Positions 22,300 through 33,486 of a DNA stretch of 64,000 nucleotides are shown here, piece by piece; positions within the stretch are counted from its first letter, which is position 1, and each line of letters starts with the position of its first letter. A model generated the notes under the pieces. That model was not told the origin of the DNA, searched no databases, and saw only the letters and a list, made by a program, of their open reading frames with translations. The stretch spans positions 682,001 to 746,000 of the forward strand of contig JAENRU010000483.1 in assembly GCA_016647705.1 (NCBI GenBank). Reading direction: 5' to 3'. Source of the DNA: Eucommia ulmoides (lineage: Eukaryota; Streptophyta; Magnoliopsida; Garryales; Eucommiaceae). A program made the position numbers and the translations under genes.

Positions 22300-23333
22300 T
22301 AATTTCATGTTGAATTATTGAAAATAAGTTCGGTAGAGATTTTTCATATTAGGGTCGAAAATATTTTTTTCGAAAAATTTAATATTTCTGAAAGAAAATT
22401 TTTTATAGAAAAATTCTACATTTCATCATGAGTCCAATGATATAAATTTTATAAAATTTGGACTTGTGCTTGAATTTATATGATTTTTCAAAGTTATAGA
22501 AAATTCTAGAATTTGACTATTGTTTCTGTTTCGGAATTATGGTTGCGGTTGGGAATTAGCGAAGAAGACGACGTCGTTTCGTTTTGTTTTCACTAATTCA
22601 TGCAACGCATATAGTTTTATATTTATTTAGATGCGTCATTTCACAAGCGATTTGTTGGTTCGGTGGCATCGTATGCAAAAGGTCATACCGTTTGGCTCTT
22701 GTGGTCATGGATTTGATTAGTAATAATCATAGTATTTGAAAATAAGAATTAAAAAAAAAAAAGTGAAAACAAAAATCAAAATTGTCACCTTCTGTAAAAT
22801 GGATTGATAAGTAGCCTTGTAATCTTCATTCAAAATCTACACCACTTCCAACAAGCTCCCTCTCTTATTTGCGCTATCTACCTAAAAATTCCATAGAGAA
22901 TTAAAACATACATGTAAAGAAATTACCTAAATTACAAGAAATTACAGTACCTTAACGAGAGTGACCTTCTTGTTTGAGGAATACCACCATTACCCAGATC
23001 CTTGCCCAACCCAAAAACGCCACCACCATCATCCTTGCCCATTACCACCGCGATTTTAGAGGAGATGAGAGATAGAGAGAAATTGAAGGTTGCGCTGACA
23101 AAGACGAGCACAGCGGCGAAGACAAAAACGAAAGGTGGAAAGAAATACGAACGATTGGCATCGACGGAGATAAAGACGAACAATTGAGATGATCAACAGC
23201 AGAGGCTATGAAAGATTGGAGGAGACGACGAAGTGTGAGAACAAGGACGAGAACGGCTGCAAGGCAGTGAAAGAAGTGAGAAGTGTGTCGTGTAGGGCTG
23301 GATTTGGGGATATTATTAGGGTTAATTTTATCA

Positions 23334-23367
<34 letters not shown>

Positions 23368-23627
23368 TATTTATTTTAAATGGTCGGGCTGGGCCGGGCC
23401 AGCCCTAAAAAAATCTAGCCAAGCCCGAGCCTGGCCCTAAAAACGAATGGGCTTTAATTTCCAAGCCCGAGCCCTGTCCATGGGCTTAAAACTCAAGCCT
23501 AAGCCCTAAAAAAATAGGGTCGGGCTGGGCGGGCTTAGTGGGCCCTCAAGCCAATGACCATCCCTAATGAAGAGGCTACACACAACCACCATTAGGGCAA
23601 GACCAACAATCTGGTTATTTTGTCATC

Positions 23628-23679
<52 letters not shown>

Positions 23680-24070
23680 AGATAAATTAATTAAAACAAC
23701 GTGTCACCAAAGTGACCTCTCTTGTGGAAATTAATTTTATTTTGAAATATAAAAGATTATGTATATGTAACTTATGTGAAATATTAATTGGCCCAAAGGA
23801 AAATTAATATTTTACAGAATTGCATGCACACCTGTGGTAATAAACGTGTGTTGATTATTTGGTTTTACATATGAATGATAAATCAGCCCAAATGAAGATT
23901 TATTGTTCGATATGTTCTTATTATCAGTGTTTGATTACTACACCAAGATATAATTTATGAGTTAATATTTTTATCCAAAGATAAAATATTGATAGAGTAT
24001 TCGATATCTTGAAATGAGGTTTGCCTTTATTTGAATTTATTTTTGTTTTAAAGACTTATGTAAGCTTGTT
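22300..24070. other. Copia-1 leader with inserted DNA-element fragment
   Basis: Untranslated leader, enlarged by foreign sequence. 23376-23566 is full of GGGCTGGGC/GGGCC(C) motifs and ends tgaccatcccta; read on the minus strand this begins TAGGGATGGTCATTGG, a terminus typical of hAT-type elements. The left end is unclear: TAGGGCTGG at 23296 is one candidate, but no target duplication was found. The minus-strand open frame at 22932-23183 carries no recognisable domain. (TA)n tracts occur at 23333-23361 and 23631-23678. Confidence 0.5.
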
Positions 24071-24871
24071 TTGTTTGTTTATTGTTCTTTGGATTCAACT
24101 ATTAGTTCTGCTTCTAACATTACTGCTAGCATTAATTTTATTCATATGCTAAATGGCACAAACTTCAAAGCATGGCACGATAACCTCCTAATAGTTCTCG
24201 GTGTCATGGATCTAAACCTTGCGTTAAGGGTTCCTTCTCCTACACCTCTTACTGATAAAAGTTCATCTGATGAAAAGAGGGACATTGAAAGGTGGGAGAA
24301 GTCTAATTGCATGTGTTTGATAATCATTAAGAAGGCCATTCAAGAAGCATTCAGGAGCACAATATCGAAAACGATAAAGACAACCAGAGCGTTCCTAGAA
24401 GAAATTAAGAACAGATTTGCCAATAATGAGAAGGGTAAAACAAGTACACTTTTGAAAAATCTCATCTCAATAAGATATAAAGGTAATTGGAACATTAGGG
24501 AGTACATTATCGAAATGTCTCATCTTACTTCAAAGTTAAGAACACATAAGCTTGATCTCTCTGAGGATTTGCTTGTGCATTTGGTTCTGATATCTCTTCC
24601 CAGACAATTTAGTCAATTTAAGGTGAGTTACAACTGCCAAAAAGAGACTTGGTCTCTTAATGAGCATATCTCACATTGTGTGCAAGAAAAGGAAAGATTG
24701 AAGCAAGAAAAGATAGAGAGTGCTCATTTGGCTGATACTTCCAAGGATAAAGAGAAGAAAAGAAAGAAGGATAAAGAAGTTGCAGAGAATCCATATCAAA
24801 AGAAACAACATAAAGAAAAGAACATTGATGGTTGTTTCTTCTGTGGAGCTGCGGGACATAAGAAGAAATAA
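24071..24871 (+). pseudogene. Copia-1 gag
   Basis: A 266-codon frame with MLNGTNFKAWHDNLLIVLGVMD at the start of the capsid region, the UBN2-like core (STLLKNLISIRYKGNWNIREYI), a lysine-rich basic region and a CCHC zinc knuckle beginning CFFCGAAGHKKK. A TAA at 24869-24871 falls inside the knuckle, just before its last Cys. The basic stretch and knuckle would bind the element RNA. The upstream start codon is uncertain; the homologous region begins around residue 12. Confidence 0.8.
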
Positions 24872-25342
24872 TGTACCAACTATCATGCTTAGCATTCAAA
24901 TAAATGTACATTTCTTAATTTAATTTGTTCTGAGGTTACGGCAATCGGGATGTTTAGGTTATTATTAAAGTCTGGTATTTATTTCGATTTGAATGAGACA
25001 ATTGTAGTACCGTCATTTAGACAAAATTTGGTTTCTATTTCTGTGTTGGACAAATTTGATTATTCTTGTTCTTTCAGAAATAATAAATTTAGTCTTTTTT
25101 TAGAATTCAAATTTGGTTGGTACCGGTTCTTTATCTTATATAGATAACCTTTATATACTTGATACGGTTGCTTCATATCATGAAACCTTGCACTTAAGTA
25201 CTCGAGGTGTTAAAAGGAAATTAATCAATGAGAATTCCACATCATTATAGCATAAGAGATTAGGTCACATCTCCAAAAGGAGAATTGAAAACCTTGCGTC
25301 AGATGGGATTCTAGATTCCCTTGATTTTGCAGATTTTGAAAT
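24872..25342 (+). pseudogene. Copia-1 protease and pre-integrase remnant, active site deleted
   Basis: After the knuckle the reading passes from LICSEV directly to AIGMFRLLLKSGIYFDL and VPSFRQNLVSISVLDKFDY (about 24920-25060). In this family these are the flanks of the protease; the segment with the Asp-Ser/Thr-Gly catalytic motif, some tens of residues, is missing. Pre-integrase motifs follow in other frames (LHLSTRGVKRKL, about 25190-25222; RLGHISKRRIE, about 25259-25290). Confidence 0.65.
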
Positions 25343-26260
25343 TTGCACAAATTGTATAAAGGAAAAACAAACATAAGGAGATTTAGTGTCAACAAGGCTA
25401 CAGATGTCTTAGAATTGATACATATAGATATTTGTGGGCCATTTCCTATGGCTTCATGGAATGGTCAACAATATTTTATCACGTTCATAGACAATTTTTC
25501 ACGTTATAGCTGCCCTTATCTCATTCATGAAAAGTTCCAATCATTGGACGTGTTTAAATCGTTTAAAGCTGAAGTTGAAAATCAACTCAACAAAAGGATT
25601 AAAAGCGTCAGATCTGATCGTGGTGGTGAATACTATGGTAGGTATGACGGTTCAGGAGAACAACGTCCGGGCCCATTTGCTAAATTCCTAGAGGAGTGCG
25701 GTATCGTCCCACAGTACACCATGTCAGGTTCTCCTAGCATAAATGGTGTTGCTGAAAGGTGAAACAGAATGCTCAAAGACATGGTAAGGAGTATGATTAG
25801 TCATTCGAACTTGCCAGAATCACTCTGGGGTGAAGCATTAAAGATTGCAACGTATATCCTTAATAGAGTACTAACTAAAGCAACAATCAAAATACCTTAT
25901 GAACTTTGGACAGGCAAGAAGCCTAGTCTGAAGCACCTACACATTTGGGGATGTCCAGCTGAAGTAAGGCCTTACAGGCCACATGAAAAGAAACTGGATT
26001 CAAGAACGGTTAGTTGCTATTTTATTGGATACTCTGAAAGATCCAGGGGTTACAAATTCTATAATCCTACTACTAGATCAATTTTTGAGACGGGAAACGC
26101 CCGGTTCTTTGAGGATGTTAAGCTTGAGGGGGGAGATAAGGTTAGGGATTTTGTTTTTGAAGAGGAATATGTTGATATTCTCACAATTGTTATTGGAATT
26201 GATCAGGCTCCTATTCCTGACATTATTCAAGAAGCAAATTCAAATCAAAACAATATCTAA
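25343..26260 (+). pseudogene. Copia-1 integrase
   Basis: Catalytic core with HIDICGPFPMASWNGQQYF (first Asp near 25427), VRSDRGGEYYGRYDGSGEQ (second Asp near 25617) and PSINGVAER (Glu near 25754). A TGA at 25760-25762 (likely from CGA) breaks the frame just after the catalytic Glu. The frame resumes at 25769 with the [17 protein letters not shown] motif characteristic of the Copia integrase C-terminal part. It ends at a TAA at 26258-26260. Confidence 0.85.
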
Positions 26261-27991
26261 GAATCTCTCATTCCAGAAGAACAAACTCTACCACCTCCAG
26301 AACCTATGCCATTAAGGAGATCCAATAGAGAAATGACAAATGTAGTGCTAGATGATTACATTGTATTTCTCCAAGAACATGAGTTTGACATTGGTGCGGT
26401 GGAAGATGATCCAATCAACTTCCATCAAGCCATAAAAAGTTCTAAATCTCAAAAATGGATTGATGCCATGAATGAGGAGATAAAGTCCATGAAAGACAAT
26501 GATGTTTGGGATATTATCCCATTGCCTGAAGGTGAGAAACCCATTGGTTGTAAATGAATATTTAAAACCAAGAGGGATTCAAAAGGTGATGTGGAGAGAT
26601 ACAAAGCTCGTCTTGTTGCTAAAAGTTTTACACAAAAAGAAGGCATCAATTATAAAGAGACTTTCTCTCCAGTTTCGTCGAAAGACTCTTTTCGGACAAT
26701 AATGGAACTTGTGGCACATTTTGACCTTGAGTTTTATCATATGGATGTTAAGACTACGTTTCTCAATGGTGACAGTGATGAAACAATCTATATAGTGCAA
26801 CCAAAAAACTTTGTGTCGGGAAATGCAAAGAAGATGGTTTGCAAGTTAAAGAAATCCATTTATAGGCTTAAGCAAGCTTCTCGTCAATGGTATTACAAGT
26901 TTCATCAAGTTATTATCTCGTTTGGTTTTGAGATGAATTTGGTTGATGATTATATATACCACAAGTTTAGTGGGAGTAAGCATATTTACTTGGTTTTATA
27001 TGTTGATGACATATTGCTTGCCACCAATGATATAGGCATGTTGCACGAAACCAAGAGATTTCTATCAAATAAATTTGAGATGAAAGATCTTGGTGACGCT
27101 TCTTTTGTGTTGGGTATACAGATACACCGGGATCGATCTCGGGGTATGCTTAGTTTATCACAAAAGAGTTATATCGAAAAAGCTCTTAAAAGGTTTGGCA
27201 TTCATAATTGTAAATCAAGTGATACCCCTGTGGCTAAGGGAGACAAATTTAGTCTCAGTCAATGCCCCAAGAATGATTTTGAGATTCAGGAGATGCAAAA
27301 TATTCCTTATGCGTCAGCAGTAGGAAGTCTGATGTATGCTCAAGTATGTACGCGTCCGGATATTGCGTACATTATTGGCATGTTGGGCAGGGACTTAAGC
27401 AATCTTCGAAAGGATCACTGGATAGCAGTCAAGCGAGTCACGAGGTATTTACAGAGAACAAAAGACTACATGCTCACTTATCGGAAGTCAGATCAGTTAG
27501 AGATCATCGGATATTCTGACTCCGATTTTGCTGGATGCCGAGATAGCATGAAATCTACTTCAGGCTATATCTACTTACTTGCTAGAGGTGCTATATCTTG
27601 GAAGAGTGTTAAACAGTCTACTATAGCCTCTTACACCATGGCAACTGAGTTTGTAGCTTGTTATGAGACGTCCAATCATGAAATATGGTTGCGAAATTTT
27701 GTCACGGGGCTGCGTATTCTGGATGGCATTGAAAGGCCACTTAAGTTATATTGTGACAATAAATCAGTAGTATTGTATTCCAACAACAACAGGAGTTCTA
27801 CGAAGTCAACGTTTATAGACATCAAATTCCTAGTTGTGAAAGAAAGAGTTTAGAGTGGACTAATATCTATAGAGCACATTGGGACAAACTCCATGATTGC
27901 AGATCTGCTGACTAAGGGATTACCACTCAAGATCTTTCATGAGCACATTGCTCATATGGGTGTGGTTTCTCTTCAAGATATGCCATTTTAG
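26261..27991 (+). pseudogene. Copia-1 reverse transcriptase and RNase H
   Basis: RT begins near 26306 (LRRSNREMTNVVLDDY linker, then SQKWIDAMNEEIKSM). A TGA at 26555-26557 replaces a Trp codon. The main frame (26591-27853) contains ARLVAKSFTQKEGINYKETF, HMDVKTTFLNG (catalytic Asp present) and an intact YVDD box (about 26999-27010), then RNase H motifs (GYSDSDFAGCRDS, SWKSVKQSTIASYTMATEF). A TAG at 27851-27853 (likely from CAG) precedes the last block, HIGTNSMIADLLTKGL, which ends at a TAG at 27989-27991. Only point nonsense changes separate it from a full RT-RNase H frame. Confidence 0.85.
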
Positions 27992-28392
27992 TGGGAGTTT
28001 GTATTTTAGATGCTTTTATCTATAGATATATTTGCTATGGATATTATGGGTTTTATGGTTATTTACTACAGTAAAGTATTCAGTTTTCATTCACTCTGAT
28101 TTTGTATGGTTTGATCTCATTAAGGTTTAAGGAGGACCAGTTGGAAATAGACATATTAAGATCACATTGCATGAAATTTCCATGCTACACATCCACACTT
28201 GATCTTTGTCATTAGTTACATTGATATATGTAATCATTGATGGGTCTAGTTACGAAATATGTAACGCCGATCGCTTTGGTTCTAAATTGATGTAGTTAAT
28301 GGACAAGATTGTTCCAATACATAAAATTTTGATAGCAAAACTCATGAGCTCATAAAGTATAATTCACGTCTATAAAGTTACATATATAGCCC

Positions 28393-28403
28393 AAGTGGGA
28401 GAT
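28393..28403 (+). promoter_or_regulatory. Copia-1 polypurine tract
   Basis: aagtgggagat immediately before the 3' LTR, the primer site for plus-strand DNA synthesis. Confidence 0.85.
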
Positions 28404-28952
28404 TGTTGGAGTAAAAACAATTATATGAGCTTATATATTAAATAAATGTAAATTATAAGCTATCAAATAAAATTTAGGCTAATTAAAGTGATTAATTTAA
28501 GTTTTGGGACCTTAATTAATGTATTATAAAGTGTAGGTATTATTGTGTAGAGATAAGGGTAATTTCTATTTTTATGATGGGTTAAAATAGAAAATATGAA
28601 AATACGAACACGCGCGACTGTTTACGAACGGATGTGACTGTTTACGAATAGGCGCGACTGTTTACAAACGGATATGACTGTTTACGAACAGACATGATTG
28701 CTTATAAATAGGAGTTATGGTCCTTGGATCATACAACGTTTTCTATTCTTTTGATCTCCATTGTTAGAGAGAAATTTATACAGAAAATAATTGTAGATCT
28801 GGAAGATCAAAAAGACTCAGAATCGGATATTTTAACTTTCATATTATGGATTCAGGTACGCTTCCGCAAATTCAGTATTTTTATTATTGATGATTCAATA
28901 TGAATGTTCTTATTTGTGTGATGGTTTTCACATATCGAAATTAAGTTCTACA
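28404..28952 (+). repeat. Copia-1 3' LTR, with expanded 20-bp repeats
   Basis: 549 bp against 501 bp for the 5' LTR. The length gain is mostly two extra 20-bp units: five units stand at 28613-28712, the last one containing the TATA box (28703-28710), where the 5' LTR has three. The LTRs were identical at insertion, so the difference arose afterwards or by slippage during reverse transcription. Confidence 0.95.
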
Positions 28953-28957
28953 TTGTG

Positions 28958-29131
28958 AACTCTCTTTTATTCTCAAGTATAGTCTTCCAATTTTGGTTTC
29001 ATTATTTCTATCAACAGTTACATGAGAAACAAAGAATATAAACAAAAAAATTATTAAAATTTAAAAATTTAGTATATTTTTTTGTTATTTATTTAAGAAT
29101 TATTTTATTCAATAGGAAAATCTCACTATTT

Positions 29132-29180
<49 letters not shown>

Positions 29181-29370
29181 CATTGAACCTATATTAATAA
29201 TAAATAACTATTAAATTCACTCAAATCACTATATTAATGATATATAATATATGTAAATTTTATTTAAATAAAATATTAAAGAAAACAATTAAAGAGAATC
29301 AAGAAAAGAGGTTTTATGAGTTCTCTTTTGTTCTCAAGAGTAGTCTTCCCATTTTAGTTTTTTATATAGA
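28958..29370. repeat. Local AT-rich repeat, units right of Copia-1
   Basis: Continuation of the array at 21171-21784: ctcaagtatagtcttccaatttt (about 28971), then the next unit start near 29325 (ctcaagagtagtcttcccatttt). A (TA)n tract at 29136-29177 lies inside this unit. Confidence 0.6.
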
Positions 29371-29631
29371 TATAGATATAGATTAGATTAGATTGTATTA
29401 GATTACATTAGATTATGATGTGTTAGATCATGAAATTTAATCCGTCCAAAAAAAAAAAAAGTTTTCGAAGTATGTTTTGTTCCAAATTGTAGAAAGTAAT
29501 AAATTAAAATTACAAATAAAATAAAATATTTTTTTTGATTGAAAATTTAGTGACAAGTGTTTGTGTGGATCACCCTAATAAATAGAGTATATAATGCCAT
29601 TAATAATATTAATTGCATTAATATTTGTGTC
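29371..29631. other. AT-rich upstream region of the F-box gene
   Basis: Holds a run of (a)gatta repeats (29366-29425) and a poly(A) tract (29449-29460). No other structure seen. Confidence 0.4.
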
Positions 29632-29640
29632 TATATATAA
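29632..29640 (+). promoter_or_regulatory. Candidate TATA box of the F-box gene
   Basis: TATATATAA about 88 bases before the ATG at 29728, a usual distance for a plant gene with a short leader. Positional inference only, since the region is AT-rich. Confidence 0.4.
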
Positions 29641-29727
29641 TCTTCTTTTTGTAAGGTAATATTTCAAGAACGATAGGCTTAAAGGATTGAAAAGTCTCCT
29701 CTTACCATCTCTCTCTAAAATTTGAAG

Positions 29728-30853
29728 ATGGAATATGTATCAGAAGACTTGATCATAGACATCCTATCAAAATTACCAGCAAAATCATTGATGTGTTTCA
29801 ATTGTGTTTGCAAAAATTGGTATGCTCTGTTAGAAAGCCCTACATTCATGGCAAAACATTTTCACGAGAACCAAAATCAATGTGTCATCGTTAAACGTTA
29901 CCTTGAATGTGACAACAAAAGTGTTTTGTCCTTCTTCTCAAATGAATCTCTAATTAACACCATCACTACCACTGCCAACAACGACATGCATAGCAGGTCA
30001 TCTGAATTAGAGATACCATTTTTTGATACCAAATATATATCATTATTTTTAGGACCTTCAAATGGCATCGTATGCATAACAAATACTTTTACAACTACAA
30101 TTTTATTATGTAACCCTTCAATAAGAGAGTTCGAGGTCATTACTCCTCTGATGCATTTTGTCTATCCATATGGTATGAGGGTGAAGTCAACACATTTGGG
30201 ATTTGGCTTTAATCCAACCACAAATGACTACAAGGTGATTAGGTTAATACAACTTTATTATTATGATGATGAGGACAGATATTTATTTGATTCTCACACA
30301 GCCCACATATACAATCTTAGCACAGATTCTTGGAGAAAACTTGATGTTGTTATACCTTTTGTTTGGTACTCTCATTGTTTTGCAACATTGTTCAATGGAG
30401 ATTTTCATTGGTACACAGACAACGATGTAAACCATGAGGCAATCCTTCCTTTCCACATGAGCAAAGAAGTGTTTCAAGAGATTCAAATTGGAAAGGCCTG
30501 CTCCTACCAGGATGGGAGAAGTTCATTTGCAATCCGAAATGAGACCCTTGCCTTAATACTTTATCATGAAATCATGGATAAATGTTTTGAGATATGGGTG
30601 ATGACTGAATATGGTGTAGAATCATCTTGGACGAAGCAATTTACCATCGGGCCTCTTTTAAGACTCACATGCCCTATGGTTTTTTGGGAAGGATAGTGAG
30701 CTTCTTCTCCAAACAACCGATGGACAAATGGTGTCATGCAATCTTACTACTCAACAAATTGAGTGATTTGGGATTTATGACTGTTCAGAAACAATGAGAG
30801 CAATGATGTGCAAGGAGAGCCTAGTTTCACTGAAACCAAATCTAGGGCGATGA
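29728..30853 (+). pseudogene. F-box protein with FBA domain (SLF-like), late frameshift
   Basis: The ATG at 29728 opens an F-box motif (YVSEDLIIDILSKLPAKSLM... CVCKNWYALL, residues about 3-35), followed by an F-box-associated domain: CNPSIREFEVI, LGFGFNPTTNDYKVIRLIQ, IYNLSTDSWRKLDVV, ATLFNGDFHWY, CFEIWVMTEYGVESSWTKQF and IGPLLRLTCPMVFW. Such proteins are SCF ubiquitin-ligase substrate receptors; this single-exon layout and wording resemble S-locus F-box (SLF/SFB) and related families. The frame ends early at a TAG at 30694-30696. A one-base shift at the T6 run at 30680-30685 restores the family sequence (KDSELLLQTTDGQMVSC) to a TGA at 30851-30853, with one further TGA at 30764-30766. The full length would be about 375 residues, the family norm. 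The truncated 322-residue product may still be made. Confidence 0.85.
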
Positions 30854-31345
30854 TTGAAATGTTATATGTTTTGTAACTTATGTATTAATTTCCCTTTTCC
30901 TATGATAATAAGTTCAGATTTATTGTTAGAATTAAATTGATGTAATACGTATAAATAATTTCTCAAAAGGTGTCGAAGAATGGAGCACTATTATGGCAAG
31001 TAATTAAACAACAAATAGACGTATTTTTACTCCAATTTTTTTTTAAATAACGACAAATTTTTAATTAAACTACTTGGAATGTATTAGTAAAACAATGTTT
31101 AATATAGGCTTAAGTGGTATTTTTTTCCTTAAAAAGTTTGCAAAATTTTTAAAAAAAAAAAAAAAAAAATTATTATTTTTTTTAAATTAATATATTTATC
31201 TATTTTTTATTTTTTATTAACTATTAATGTATATTGTTTAGTATATTAATTAATACTTATTTCCAAGTTATATAAAATATTATTTTAAAAATTAATTAAA
31301 ATTTTAATATCTAATATAATAATCTACTTTTTTTTATAATATATT
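30854..31345. other. AT-rich sequence downstream of the F-box gene
   Basis: No gene or terminus recognised; long A and T runs (31149-31170). Confidence 0.5.
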
Positions 31346-31346
31346 T

Positions 31347-31575
31347 AAGGGTTAATTATACTTTACCCTCCGTGGTTATACCATTTTGCACTTTATCCAC
31401 TTGTAGTATTTTCTTCACCACTTACTCCCTATACTTGTGGACTAAAGTGTAATTGTTAAGTTTTTTGTTAATTAAAGTGAAATGCCATTTTTACCCTTAA
31501 ATTTTTTGGTAGGGACTATTTTGATATTTTTCAATAACTCAAGGGTCAATAGTGTAATTGTTTTTTTATGTTTTT
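31347..31575 (+). mobile_element. Mutator-like element terminus
   Basis: GGGTTAATTATACTTTACCC begins at 31350 with the ctccgtggttat / ctacttgtgg blocks typical of these ends in this window. I find no matching inverted right end, so this is an end fragment or a degenerate MITE. Confidence 0.4.
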
Positions 31576-32321
31576 TTAAATCTTCTTCACCAACGCTCTG
31601 TTCGTCTTCCTTCTTCTGGGCCAACATTTCAGATAAAATGAGCAAGACAAAATGCTCACGTGACGACAATACTGACGGAAAACCCTAATTTCGTGCCATG
31701 AAGATTGGCGACTCTCACCTTCATCAACCTCCCCCACTATTATTCGGACATCAATGGTAATCGAAGTCACAAAGCTCTTTCATCTCTTTGTTCTAAGGTC
31801 CGTTTATTGGAGAACTTTTTGGCCATCAGTTTGCTCTATATACTTCACTGGAAATAAAAAAAGAAACTTAGATCGACTAGGACTTGTCTCCAACAATCTC
31901 CCACTAGCACAATAATCCATTTGTACTAATCCCCATATTTTTGAGGTGTGGATCTAGCAATTGTAAAGTGGAACATTAGTGATTAAATGCACTATGTTGT
32001 CCGTTGTGTTTATTCTCTTATTGAAAATATCATTTCTTTTCAGGATCTTAGTGGTTGAAATAGAATAATTGATCTACATGTTTGGATTAACAATGAGATT
32101 GAAGATTTTCTTGATGCAATTCAAAATAAGCATGTCTCCTTTACTATGGACTGGAAGTGCAAAATCACAATTTCCATTAATGTTGATGATTTTTGTCAAT
32201 AACTCCTGTTTTTTCAATTAAATTTTTATGCGTGCTGGTGAAATTTAATGTTCATTGACAAAATTGCATCAAATTCTTTCTCATCAAATTTAATTAAAAA
32301 TGCAAGAAACTAAGGTAGAAA
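31576..32321. other. Unannotated sequence
   Basis: Short open frames on both strands but none with recognisable motifs. The segment ctccaacaatctcccactagcac (31890) resembles a reversed retroelement polypurine/LTR junction, too little to call. Confidence 0.3.
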
Positions 32322-32589
32322 TCTTATACTATATATGAAAGTAGAAGACAATCCCTTCAAATGCACGAAAATCTAGAATCTATTATCTTTGCAACCATGT
32401 TCTCCAATTTCAACCAAGGGCTTCCGTCTTCTGTCACCGACACTATTAAAATCAATGGTTAACTTTAATTCCCTCCACTAATATTATTAAATACCTCCAC
32501 CAATTCCGTCCATATTTGCCACCATGTTTTCCCAATCCTAATCAAAATTAGGATTAATCTCTAATCTCTATTAGCAGCCGCCCCATCCC

Positions 32590-33250
32590 TTCCCTATCAT
32601 CTCTTTCTGTTGCAACTCCCTCACTGTCTCCCCGATGCAACTCTGTCTCTCTCTCCCCGATACCCTTTCACCAAGCCCAAACGTCGACGCACGATTCATC
32701 TCTTTCTAGCAACTCTCTTTGCCATCATCTCTTTCTCAAGCAGCCTCTCTCATTGTCGATCCATCGCCTTGCATCACCATCACCGAAGGTGTCGTAATCG
32801 TCGTTACATCACCTCGTATCACCATCACAGCATCTTTGTTCCAGGTTCGTCTCTCTCTCTCTCTCTCTTCCCCTGTTTTTCAATTTGAGATTGAAATCAA
32901 TTTCAGTTCGATTTGTTTAGATCTAAAAGTGAATCGTCTGCCTCCCAACCCTACGTCGAGGTCGTGTACGGTCCGAGCACCAACCTTACGTTGCTATCGT
33001 CTACGATTTATGATACCACCATTGTCACTGTCCAGTCAGCCGTCCTGGATTCTTTCTGTTACACAACCGCAATTGTCAACCTACCAACCCTAGGGTTCTC
33101 TCTTCAGCCGAAGGGTTTCCTCGAGGCACGACCATTTTGCTTCAACCAACTTTTTGCTCATTCCTCTTCTGGTCGAGAACACTCCAAAGGTATTGCAGGT
33201 AGTTTTTGGGCATCAAGGTTGTGCCTTCTTAGAAATCTTTTTTTTTTGTT
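32590..33250 (+). other. Gene-like cargo of the Helitron
   Basis: GC-richer than the rest, with CT-rich leader sequence (ctctctctctccccg) and a plausible splice donor (ttccaggttcgt near 32841). Open frames at 32610-32888, 32719-33093 and 32913-33254 have no recognised domain. It may be the 5' part of a captured host gene; the source is not recognised. Confidence 0.35.
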
Positions 33251-33486
33251 CTGAAAATTTTGTTTCTGTTTTGAGAATGCTAGCCATTTCGAATACTTCC
33301 ACATATCTAATATGAAAGAATTCATTTTATTTGTGGATTTTTGTGTTGTCAATTACTGTTGCATTTTCTTTGTGGGGTTTTGAGTAAATTGCTACTGTTG
33401 TCGTTGTTGTATTGGGATATAACTATTGGAGTGGAGTGTTATGTTAAGGTTATGGAAAAGGTGGCTAGGTTGAGAGGGCTTCTGAA

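Larger units (their letters stand above)
21785..28952 (+). mobile_element. Copia-1: complete Ty1/Copia element
   Basis: Direct LTRs (21785-22285 and 28404-28952) both run from TGTTGGAGTAAAAACA to ...TTAAGTTCTACA. The element is flanked by a perfect 5-bp target duplication TTGTG (21780-21784 and 28953-28957). A Met-initiator-type primer site follows the 5' LTR and a polypurine tract precedes the 3' LTR. Domain order gag, protease, integrase, RT, RNase H defines Ty1/Copia. At 7168 bp it is long because the leader (22300-24070) holds an inserted DNA-element fragment. Several stops in pol and a deletion of the protease active site make it non-functional. Confidence 0.95.

Noticed and set aside
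22932..23183. Hydrophobic 83-codon minus-strand frame in the Copia-1 leader
   Set aside because: Looks membrane-like only because of T-rich DNA; no recognised domain and inside a DNA-element fragment.
30030..30486. Minus-strand frames opposite the F-box gene
   Set aside because: Shadows of a clear plus-strand coding region.
29728..30853. Calling the locus an S-locus outright
   Set aside because: SLF-like wording is shared with many FBA F-box genes and no S-RNase motif is visible, so it is kept as a hypothesis only.
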